Assembly (NCBI GenBank): GCA_038503065.1
Contig: JBCAMK010000008.1
Location: forward strand, 868,001 to 932,000
Length of the DNA stretch: 64,000 bases
Source of the DNA: Paragyromitra xinjiangensis
Lineage: Eukaryota > Ascomycota > Pezizomycetes > Pezizales > Discinaceae
Reading direction: 5' to 3'
Part shown: piece by piece, positions 13,101-23,385 of the stretch
Position numbering within the stretch: position 1 is the stretch's first letter
Layout: each line of letters starts with the position of its first letter
Position numbers and translations under genes: made by a program
The notes under the pieces: generated by a model
Seen by the model: the letters and a program-made list of their open reading frames with translations, nothing else
Databases searched by the model: none
Told to the model about the DNA's origin: nothing

Positions 13101-14201
13101 CATATGGCATCCCCAGGTTATGGTTTTCAGTTTGCCTCTTCCAGCTAGATAAGCAAAGACCCTCTAAGTACGTGCACTCCAGGTTGCTAACCACTGAATG
13201 TCTCTCATCACCAAGAAGCGCCCCTGCGGGCCCATAAGAATACTAGACCACGAAAAGTATAGTATCCCCTTGATTCTTTTACAGGAGGAAGTACGTTTAG
13301 CTTAGCTAACTCAGAAACGAGTTTTCTTACCTTGTACGGTTCCCTGGGCCCGGGCCATTGAGGGTGTTCGATCGTGATCCCCTTGTCTCCAATGCTTTAA
13401 TGGATACACACTTATCAATAGTATCAAGTATCACGAGTTGACAGATGGATTTGTCCCTAATAATTAAATATTTCCGATTGTACTGCTGTGGTACCGCTTA
13501 AATGTTCCACGCTACTCTGCCAGTATTAAATATATCTCAAAGGCTAGCCAGCTAGCGCGAGCAGCAGAAACCCAATAAGCCCTGATGGGTTTGAAATGTC
13601 CCGTTCTCAGGGCAATTTAAATTTGTAAGATATTATGATGTGATCCGATAACCCGTAGGGTTTAGAATACCCTCCCAAAATATTGGGTGCAGCATTCTAC
13701 ACACAGGATCTATCCAGGTTTTGCCGGCTCCCGGCCCATGAAAAGCAATTTCCAAGAACTTCTAAGCTTACGTATACAGTATGATTGAGACAAGTATCTT
13801 AGGGTGATATCATGGTTGATTAAGTCGCCAATCCAAACGACGGGCGCCGGAGGAATCGCGGCGGTTCTCCGGAGGTCCTAGCGTGATCCCTACAACGATG
13901 TCAACTACGGTCCGGCAATTGTCCGTATATCATCATTACCGCAACCGAAGAACTTCTGACGATGCTCTTCCCCAGCCCGTCCTGGTCCCCAGACTCCGGT
14001 TTTGGTCAGTTTCCTACCCCGCTCACTATTATCCTAGCTCTTCTTTTCCCACGGGCAAAATGTGGGGAAGATGTTAGTTGGTTTCGCTGTCTCGTGATTG
14101 TTTGGATATATATATTGATTGTTGCCGCTCTTTTCTCAATCTCCTTTATCCTCATAACCCACCGGCTACGTCTCACTTAAAATTGGGCATCAACGGAACA
14201 T
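10122..14201. other. Gene-poor intergenic region
   Basis: No gene is recognised in these 4 kb. Frames up to ~98 codons are scattered on both strands and look random. The only clear structure is the 209-bp TIR element at 12,335-12,543. The final 300 bases form the presumed promoter of the broken MFS gene. Confidence 0.55.
12335..12543. mobile_element. TIR element (MITE), 209 bp, ~55-bp inverted repeats
   Basis: The left end CCGTTGTATTTGGCCAGTAA and the right end GCCAAATACAACGG are inverse copies, continuing inward through AAGCCCATGGGCTTAAAGT and its inverse for about 55 bp. TA flanks both sides (12,333-12,334 and 12,544-12,545). There is no transposase, so it is non-autonomous. Confidence 0.75.
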
Positions 14202-16276
14202 ATGGCGGTTCAGAATGTATTCAATGAAACGGCAAATGCAAAGCCACCCGCCGCCAGCTGTAGTGTAATCGAAAACGTTGATGCTACTAACAAAACTACA
14301 TGTATCAAAGAAATTCCTCACGAATCTGGTGTAAAAGCCGAATATACACTATGGACGGCATGGATCTACATTTTCGACTGGTACCCAGCCCACTACCCAC
14401 CTGAGGAGCGACGCCTCTTGAGAAAGTTGGATGCATGTATGCTGACGTTTTGCTCGTTTTTGTGTAAGTTTGAAATTTGCACCATTCGTAGAGCACTGTA
14501 CTAATATTATATTTCTATCAGTCTTCTTGAAGTATCTCGATTCATCTAACATTATCAATGCATACAACTCGGGAATGAAAGAGGACCTCAATTTGAAAGA
14601 TAACCAGTAAGATAAAGGGAAAATTAAAATTTATCATCAGGTGTACTTTGCTAATGTGCTGATAGATATTCCTTTTTCCATACCTTTTATACTAGTATGA
14701 TTTCAATTTTTCGTAGACTACGTTTCTCGGATCGATACTAACGAGTCCGAATTCAGTGGGGTATCTTATTTTTCAAGTCCCAGCATTAATGACACTGTCA
14801 CGGCCTAAAATTTCTCGTTGGTTTGTACCTTCATGTGAGCTTGCATGGGGGCTTGTCACGGTACGCTCCTGAGCCGGAACCACACCTCGGAATTATTACC
14901 TAACGATTTCCGCAGTTTTGCCAAAGTCGCGTGAGTAGCGCTGAACAAATCTATGGAACCCGATTCCTTCTGGGAGCTCTCGAGAGCCCTTCTTTTTCTG
15001 GGACTAATTACATCCTAGGGTAGTAGAATCTTCGAAGTTATGACTTCACTCTTTCAGAGCTTGGGGCTAGCGCTAATTTGGTTCATGCTCGTAGCTCTTG
15101 GTATCGTAGCGACGAACTTTTCAAACGAGTTGGTGTGTGGTACGTTTCAAATAATCTGGGACAAATGTTTTCCGGGTTCCTCCAAGGAGCAGCATATAAT
15201 AGACTTAACGGGGTTGGTGGAATGCCTGGATGGAGATGGTAAGTTGTACCTCAGCAATCCACAACAGAGGTTACTGATGGGTTTGAAGGCTCTTCCTTAT
15301 TGATGGAATCATAACTGTTCCCATCGCTATCACCGGGTTTTGGTTGTACCCAGGACTTCCAACTTCTGGAAAACCTTGGTTTTTCACTCCAAAAGAATAC
15401 GAGTTAGCTATCAGCCGTATGAAGAAGGAGGGAGTTGCCCCCAGCGCAAAAATTAGCAAAAGGATGCTCAAAAGAGTTCTCACAACCTGGCATTTCTGGC
15501 TGGTAGTTCCTGCCTACATTCTGTATGTTCCCTCTTCATTCAGGTTTAGGCGAAACATATATCCCAATCCTAATACTTTCGTTCCTAAGATTTTTAAGCT
15601 CTTCATATCCGAACGGCCAGATGGGTTTATGGCTCAAGGATATGAGCAACAAATACGGAACATACTCGGTTCCGCAGATTAACTATATTCCCACGGGTGC
15701 GGCAGCAGTTTCTGTTGTTTCTGCTGTCATTTGCAGTTCCCTATGCTTGCTTTATCCGATCTGGGCTATTTTCAGTGTTGTTCAAGGCATCACAGTCTTC
15801 GGGTTGATTTCTCTTCTGGTTTGGGATATCCCATATGACCTTAAATGTAAGGCATTAAACCTCCCAGCCTCGTGGAGCTTCGAGATTGGACGAAAGATAC
15901 TGATCGTATTTCCGCAGTCGTTTCGTATTACCTTCTCGGATTCACAGCTGCGGTTAGCCCAATTTTATTCTCGTGGGTAAACATAATCTTGAAAGACGAC
16001 GCAGAGGCACGAGCCTTCACTATCGGTTGCATGATGACACTGGCATGGGCAATTTATGCCTGGATCCCATTGGTAGCGTTCCCTGTCTTAGAGGCGCCCA
16101 AATGGCGGAAAGGATACATTCTGGCCGTAGTCTTTTCGATCTTGACCTGGATTTTGATGATGCTGGGACAATATTTGCATGGCTGTTCTCAAAAGAAGAT
16201 TGACCAGCAGCATAGTACAGATAGTGAGAAACTTGAATTAGAATACCAAGAGGGAGAGGTGACCGGAAAACTATGA
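14202..16276 (+). pseudogene. DAL5/allantoate-permease family MFS transporter, broken
   Basis: Recognisable segments run in order: 14202..14461 (N-terminus, [20 protein letters not shown]), 14522..14606 (FLKYLDSSNIINAYNSGM), ~14757..14860 (GYLIFQVP, CELAWGLVT), 14916..15019 ([20 protein letters not shown]), ~15020..15078 in a shifted frame (SLFQSLGLA), 15165..15238 ([18 protein letters not shown]), 15289..15522 (LFLIDGIITVPIA), 15599..15846 (NGQMGLWLKDM) and 15918..16276. Most joins are clean GT-AG introns. The family imports allantoate, pantothenate or similar anions by proton symport at the plasma membrane. Defects: exon 2 and exon 3 do not join in frame, CTAGGG at ~15,016-15,021 causes a one-base frameshift, and ~86 bases (15,079-15,164) without splice signals separate two normally adjacent motifs. 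A sequencing error could explain one of these, not all. Confidence 0.75.
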
Positions 16277-17940
16277 TATGAGAATTGCAAAGTCTGTTTT
16301 TAGCTGTCATATCAGAAAGTTTGCTCTTCTTTGAAAACACTTGGCCTTTCATAGTTTTCCAAAGTAGCCCTCTTGATCAAAATTCGCATCAATACCGTGG
16401 CCCGCCAATTGCAACACCAAGCTTATGTAAAATGAAGCTCGATCAGCAGCTTTGGAGCGCAGTATACTAGTTTTATCTAGGCTAATAAATACAACCCGGC
16501 ACTATGTCAACTCTTTCTAAAAATTTCCCAAGGTAGCCGTTAACGTTATACTAGCTAGGTTTAAAGCTCAAACAATGGTTCCCCTTGTTAGCTGGTATAC
16601 AGTACTTAGCGCGGGGCTATGTGTTCATTAGTATTTAGTTGCAACTTTCACTGATATTATTGGGGAAAAAAATCCTATACACACTTCCCAAGTTCATAGT
16701 ACCAGGCGGTTGGATGTACTTAGTGGATTCGTCGTCATCATCTCACTTCCAAAGTTCATGTAATATCACTCGACTATTTAGCCTATCCTTATCGTTGGAG
16801 AACCTTCCAGATACAACACTGTCAGGGGAAGGCTCTGAGACGAAGAATGGGAGAGATACAAACACCTAAGAACATGGGTATTTGAGAGATATTACACTAG
16901 TACTCGGGCTGGGTCGTAAAAATCGTAATAGTTTGATCCCTACTCTCATCCAAATTTGAATGGCAAAGGCCGTGCGCGTGTTTCAACTTTTACAACCATG
17001 CCCAAGTATATATAAATCGCTGCCCGCCTTTTGGATTGCCCTGGGGGAACTTATACAAAAAGGACTGCGCTCGTTCTCCTCCCTACCTGTTGCACTATTC
17101 ATTTTTTTTCCCGGGCCCCCGGCCCTCTAGTTCCTCAAATCTTTTATCAACGGTTTCTATACCATCTACATCTGTTTCCTAAAACCCCCGATATTGCTTT
17201 GATAAGGGATTTCAGAACCCATTGATATTTGTTTTACCCTTCTAATTTACGCTAGAGCTCTCCTACTAGTTCGTTGAAATTCTGAGTTGCGAGCGGGCTA
17301 GCTAGGGAGCCCTAGAGGTAGCATGAAATAGCTTAATCGAGTCATATAGCTATATCAGGAAGTATATATATCTCTAACGTTTCATGTTATAGGTATAGGC
17401 ACGTACTTCCCGATATGCCGATAGGCCTAGGGCTCGGCAACAGGCCTACTTCATGGTTTCGGAAGATGTCCGATATATCAAGAGACTAGCTAGGGCAATA
17501 GAATAGAGCAACCCGATTGATATGTTTTATAGCTAGTACGGCCGTGTCTAGCCTCTTTTTACATTTTCCCGTATATACAGAGAAGTCTTTCGGCCACAGC
17601 TCTTTGACGAGAGATCGCTATATATAAATTGCAAATCTATCGTATATATATTTCAACGCCCCAAATAGTGTTCTTGCATAATTGAAATGTAGATAGATCT
17701 AGAGCAATCCCCATTCTTAACTTAATATATATATGCTCTATTATATTCTGTAGAGCCAAGCCACTGAGCATAGTCTTGGATTGGGACTACCCTAAATTAA
17801 AGATAACAAGTAATAGTTATGAATTATCACTTGATAGTATGAGTTTTTATGTACTTCATGTAGCTGGATCTCTTAGTAGCGTAAAAGCTATGCGCGGTGG
17901 TGCGGTTGGTCCGAAACTTAATTATAATATACCAGGGGCT
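16277..17940. other. Intergenic, no gene seen
   Basis: AT-rich sequence with short random frames only. No RNA gene or repeat family is recognised before the hairpin at 17,941. Confidence 0.5.
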
Positions 17941-17962
17941 GCCCATGTGTTACCACATGGGC
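17941..17962. repeat. Perfect short hairpin
   Basis: GCCCATGTG and CACATGGGC form a perfect 9-bp stem with a 4-base loop, just outside the first of two inverted MITE copies. No function is evident. Confidence 0.6.
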
Positions 17963-17978
17963 GTTGGTAAGGGAAGTA

Positions 17979-18162
17979 CAGTTGCACCTCGTTATGCCGG
18001 ACACCCAGAATCCAGTAGATCTCGTACGGGATAGCAAGTTTTCCCAGAGAATCTGGGACAGTAAATTTATTTTGCAGTAGAAAAAATGTTTTGGCTAGGG
18101 CATTTTGTACGGGACAGCAAGGGATTTGGCATACTGAGTTCCGGCATAGCGAGGTGCGACTG
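17979..18162 (+). mobile_element. Pogo-like MITE copy 1, 184 bp
   Basis: The element begins CAGTTGCACCTCGTTATGCC and ends with the inverse, GGCATAGCGAGGTGCGACTG. TA lies on both sides (17,977-17,978 and 18,163-18,164). The CAGT terminus with TA target duplication is typical of the pogo branch of Tc1/mariner. The interior holds no transposase. Confidence 0.8.
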
Positions 18163-18297
18163 TAGCAGGAGGGTGGATTTAGCAGCAAAGGTATATTGGT
18201 TCTATTGGTTCATGATGACCCTCTCATATATTCAACACATCAAGCTAGTCAAGAGCCCCTGTACGTGATATATTGCTTAGGGTCAATTACAGCGCTG

Positions 18298-18481
18298 CAG
18301 TCGCGCCTCGCTATGCCGGAACTTAGTATGCCAAATCCCTTGCTGTCCCGTACAAAATGCCCTAGCCAAAACATTTTTTCTACTGCAAAATAAATTTGCT
18401 GTCCCGGATTCTCTGGGAAAACTTGCTATCCTGTACGAGATCTACTGGATTCTAGGTTTCCGGCATAACGAGGTGCAACTG
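18298..18481 (-). mobile_element. Pogo-like MITE copy 2, 184 bp, inverted
   Basis: This is a near-identical inverted copy of the element at 17,979-18,162, of exactly the same length, starting CAGTCGCGCCTCGC and ending AGGTGCAACTG. TA follows the right end (18,482-18,483); the left flank is TG, so that target base pair has mutated or the insertion was atypical. With copy 1 it forms a 184-bp-arm hairpin around a 135-bp spacer. Confidence 0.8.
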
Positions 18482-18483
18482 TA

Positions 18484-19714
18484 CATGTAGGTCACTGTTG
18501 GTTCCCTGGGGTTCTCTTACATACATGTAGTTTTCTTGATTGGAGTGCTACTACAAGTATAGTTTAGCAGGGTAACTCCAAGTTTCTGCCCCTTCCTTAT
18601 TTTATATATATAGATTAATGCGACGATAGTTTTCCAGTAATTCAGGCCAAAGTCCGAGCAGGGGATTTAAAGAACGTAATTACGCGAATTCCCTGTTACG
18701 TAATCTAGGATAAAATCAATCTAGGCCTTGGCTCGTTGGCGCTAGCATGTTGAACCCTGAAACCGAAGAATTTGTAGCTAGCTATAAAAGTCTCTATACA
18801 TATAATCTCCAATCTTTGTTGCCATAGTTCCCCATGCTGATACAGTCACTCAACGGTTCTAATAAAACTTATGGGTTGACCGATTTTCTTAGTTCTTCCA
18901 TCTTAGCAGTGAACTATCGGGAGTGTTTATATATTCGAATTCATCATGCGTGGCCTGTGCACTTAGCCTGAATATTTTCGGTGAAACTGCCTAAAATAAT
19001 TTAGTACTAGTATCCACCAGGACTTAGCGTGTGCTCTTATGAAAAGATTAATTAGGCATAAGTGCGCAAGAATTGATGTAATAAGACAAATGATTGAGCT
19101 CGAATATATGGATGTACCTAACGACTTATCTATCTATCTATCTATATAGCTATCTGTGATTGAGTATATACTTAGCTGTCCAGGGTGATCATGATATTAA
19201 GTACATGTATACTAATACAAGATCTTTGCCTCGTTTGTGCGACGTTGCGACGGAGGTTGACAATAATCGATCTCCCATCAAATATAGAGATAAAATCAAT
19301 GGCAAACTAACATTACGATATTCAAACGCTAGGCCAGTCGTTTCATGCCTTTGTTATAGTGCTTACTTCTTTGATCTATAATATTCATGAATTATCACTC
19401 GAAAACACACAATACCCAAGATCCCCCAATCGCAATGCGACTTTAATTTTCCCAACTGACAACAGTGTTGGGTCATCGGATGGCTTGATATTTTATCTAA
19501 AAGGAAAAAAGAACGTGAAAGATATTGCACACTGTGGATCTCTTTTAACCTAACGCCTTTCCATAGCTATAGCTGAAGCCAGTTCTTGTTCACAGGTAGT
19601 GGTTTTGAAGCTGACCTACTTCAGCTATATTCGCCTATCGAAATTCAGTACCCAAAGATAGAAGAAAGTTCCCAAGCTCTTACATCCTGCAGCCATTTTC
19701 AATGATAATGCCAA
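18484..19714. other. Intergenic, no gene seen
   Basis: AT-rich DNA with a short ATCT microsatellite near 19,122-19,146. No coding region or RNA gene is recognised. Confidence 0.5.
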
Positions 19715-20541
19715 TCACCGACACCCCCGAAACCATTGCAAAGATTTTAATGCATAGTTGAGAAACCTCTCTGCATCTTCAAGCTTTCCAGAGTCCAAGA
19801 GTTGCACAGCTTGTAATAAACTCTCCTTCACACTTTCTTCAATTGGGAGAAGCTGTAACTCAGAGACTGGTGGAAGGGATACCGCGACGTAATTTTCGGA
19901 TGTTCGAACAATGGGCTGCGCCGAAGGATGGACATTCCCTAAACCTAATACGGAGTGCTGGGAGTCGGGAAAGCTTGAATGCTCTGAATTTCCGTTTAAT
20001 TCATTAAATGTGTTCGCTGCGGTCATTTGCCCGGGGTGACCAATGCTCTCTACCGGGCTCGAACTTGTGGAACTAGTTGAATGCCTTGGAAGATGATGAC
20101 TGGTATGTGGCATTTTGAATCCCCTGGGGGTAGCGAGAGGTGGCTCAACAGGGACTCTCATGCTCCCTAGGCCTATAGCTAAGTTTATACTTGAGTTACG
20201 CTATCTCTGAAATAAGCCTGAGATCACATAACTTAGATATGAGGCTCCTTGCAAGAGGTATTATACCGGGGTCTTTTTGAACCATTTCCATTCCTTGAAT
20301 TTCTGCTTGTATGCTCGCTCGCTTTTGAGCCTTAGTTTTCTGACCAAAATTCCACTTTTGAAAGTCCGCATATAAACGAGATGTTTTCTCCGTACCTGGC
20401 ATGAAAATTATGCTCTTCGCGCATGACTAGCTGCATTTGGGATAACTTCATCCCGCGCACCATGTATCTTGATAAAACCGTTAGTCTTTGTTGTAAGACC
20501 TGCTGATTAGGTCTCTCGGAGGGAAAAACATTACAGCTCAT
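19715..20541 (-). pseudogene. Clr5-like domain gene, frameshifted relic
   Basis: Reading down from 20,541, the first frame begins MSCNVFPSERPNQQ and contains LSRYMVRGMKLSQMQLVMREEHNF. The match then jumps at ~20,395-20,405 into another frame (TSRLYADFQKWNFGQKTK) ending at 20,196. Together these resemble a Clr5 domain: a helix, an L..V...M...H.F segment, and a KW.. K-rich end. No GT-AG intron bridges the jump; a single-base change would. A second piece at 20,161-19,715 (148 aa) has a Ser/Thr-rich start and a helical tail (AVQLLDSGKLEDAERFLNYA) like the repeat region after Clr5 domains. Clr5-type proteins are fungal nuclear proteins of poorly known role. The family assignment is moderate; the frame break is seen directly. 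Confidence 0.5.
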
Positions 20542-23385
20542 GCATTCGTGATTTCTCGCGCTCCCAGGCTTTAGTCATTATGAATGAATTCGGTATTCGC
20601 GATAAGCCCAAGTTATCGGTCAGATAAAAAATTTGGGCTTTAGAATCTTTGATAATTGGGGACGAGTGTTGACGAGACCTGTCGCGTTTATAAGGTTGTG
20701 AAGATGATGAAAGTTCAGCCTCGCGAGATCAACTTCAAAAACAATGTGAAGTGTTGACCATATGCAGTGTGGTTGTACAAGGCTACCAGCAAAGGTTGCG
20801 AAGTTATTCGATATGAGGCCTCGCCTGACCTTGTCTGCCTACGCCATGGCCACGTACTATACCTAGTTTCTCCGCTTTAAGCATTTCTCCTATAGGATCA
20901 TAACCAATGAATATTGTTTGAGATAACTGCGTGCATAGATCACCGCTGTTCTTACCTGAGGTTAAAAGTTCTACAAAAAGCAACTTTGAGCCTCAACTCC
21001 CCGAAAAAGAAATCGTCTAACCTGAGATAATAGAACATTCAAGAGTATATATAGCCAGCATTGTCTCCTAGCAGGATTGTGATTCATGTACCAGCCAACT
21101 GCAAGTTTACAGGTATATTTAGCTGCATATACAGTTGCTTATAGGTGGGCCTGAGTTTATCGAGAACTTGAATCTCAAGCTCTATTTTTCGGCAGGCTGT
21201 AGATAGCTGCAAGGCTGGCGTTGAGATGAAAAGATCGGTTCGCTACCAAAGCGTCTTCTTGCACTTTTTGTTACCACGACATCGGAAATTTAAGCCTTAA
21301 TATCAAGAGAGCAGATAAATGTAATCCACGGGCCGGGAGTAAGTGAATGCACCAAGAATTGTCAACGATGTTGGTATGGAGAAGTTCATTATGACTTGAA
21401 TACTCCAGGATGCGCCGTAACCTGCATGGGCGGGCCCTATGCAAAAATTCAGCCGTAGATGTGGACACCGAGTCTTTCGGCTGTGTTTTTCTGATCTCAT
21501 CATGGAGTTTGCCGTGCAGCCTCGGCGCCGCCTATAGCCCAATAATATTAATATTAGTCAGCACCACCACCATTTCTCAAATGTAAATCGTTCGAGGGTA
21601 CTATAATAAGGATTGGAGTTTGCAAGGTAGTAAAATAGACTGGTGTCCAGAAACAGCAATTCGACAACGTGTCTATGACTAGCATCCGCACCCTCGATTC
21701 AGGTAACCATGCAGGTTGACATTGAGTTCAAATATTATTTGTGACTCCCTAGCCTCTGAGAGCAGTCCCCGATCATCAGGCGAAAGCGAACAATCAACGA
21801 GTGATTACTCATGACTAGACCTCAAACCATATTTCACCCAGGTTACACATGTACATTGGTAGCGTTAATCAAGTATATAGGATAATCACCTGAGAGTTGA
21901 ACTTTGCACTAATATTATATGCAGTCTAACGAATAAACTTCAGACAACCCAATTCCTAGCTGCTATAGCTGGTACATGGGCTTCTTATGGAAATATTTCT
22001 TAAGCTTATATATAATTATTCACCACATACAGCCAATACTCGCACATATCAAAGGTCAACCTTGACTCACCGTTTGTTTCACGAAGCTACAGTTTAAGAT
22101 GTTTCTTTCAAGCTCATAGGGAAGGCCGAAAGGCTGCTAGCACACGGCTGGATTGGCTCTGGCATTTCGCATTGGGTGTCACGTAAAGTTGATTTAATTA
22201 GTTCCTCATGCTAGAACTGCTAGCTAAGTAAGACCTAAAAACGAGAAGATGATTGAAAAATGTTCCAAGGAATATGTACAGTCCATGGCTATCGTATCTA
22301 GCGGCGAAAATGAGGCTAGCGCTAGTGGGGGCGCGTGCTAACATATATACCTTGGTCAATACATGTAGTTCTACCAAACAATTTACATAACTACTATACA
22401 TGTACCTGGGAAAGTAGTCAGAAATTATCTGTGCGGAATTGGGCAAACCAACGGTGTTCAAGTCTTCCACCATCTTATACATGATACGTGTGGGTGCCGG
22501 CGAGCTGGTAAGCTGAAGCATCTAGGCTTAGGTATGGCGCGTGAATGCTTGGGGGCGTGCAGACTCTCCCCAGTAGATAACAGTCATCCACACACAAGGT
22601 ACCGCCTCAGCTAGCTATACCCGCGATAGTTGAACTATCTGATGCTATGCTGTGCGAAATTAATCTCGTGCTGCTTAATGTAATGCCCTGCTGGTATGGG
22701 CGGGTACTAAGACATACCGAATATCCTGCCACACCGGCCATAGGTGAGGACAAAAAAAGTTCACCAATAAAGCCCTATACCAACGTAGGGTATGTTAGAA
22801 GAAACATGGCCTCCTGACTTCACTTTTGATTGTTACGGTGTACTGTGGATCTTGGTCTGGCCAACCCATGCCTTTGAATATAGTATCCCATGGCTAAACA
22901 GATTTAGATATTTTTAAATTTATTCCTAAAGCCCTTGAATTGATGCTAAATGAATAACTAAAACCTCTACTTAGGGTTAGGGTTGATGTTGGCAGTCTAG
23001 GCTTATTCAAGGCCTTCAGGTTCTACCTGCATAAGTGCTTTTGGTTTACAGTTATTAAGGTCCAGATCCCGTCTAAAGCGAACTTGTACTACGGCAATAA
23101 CCCCAACAATCATTCCAATTCACCAATCTCCACGAACGCTATCCGCAAAATTTGCAACCTTGTAACTTCTTGAACATATCCGCAAGTGATACAGAAGTAG
23201 AAGAAAACGACATTCAAAATACACCGAGAAAGCTTCTCGCTAAATCGATAAGTTTTGGCTCTACTCGCCATGGGCTGAGGACAGGGAAAACTTCGTCGCA
23301 ATACGAAAATTTCCTGGTTTGCTACCCACCCTGACAAGTGCTCAAATCAGAATAGAGCGTGGCCTAAATTTGCATCAGCTGTGAC
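20542..23385. other. Intergenic, no gene seen
   Basis: Frames up to 107 codons exist but none resembles a known protein. A TTAGGG-like doublet near 22,975 is too short to mean anything. I see no RNA gene. Confidence 0.5.

Noticed and set aside
22972..22986. TTAGGG doublet, possible interstitial telomere repeat
   Set aside because: Only two units; similar doublets at 27,837, 35,899 and 39,216 are equally short and expected by chance.
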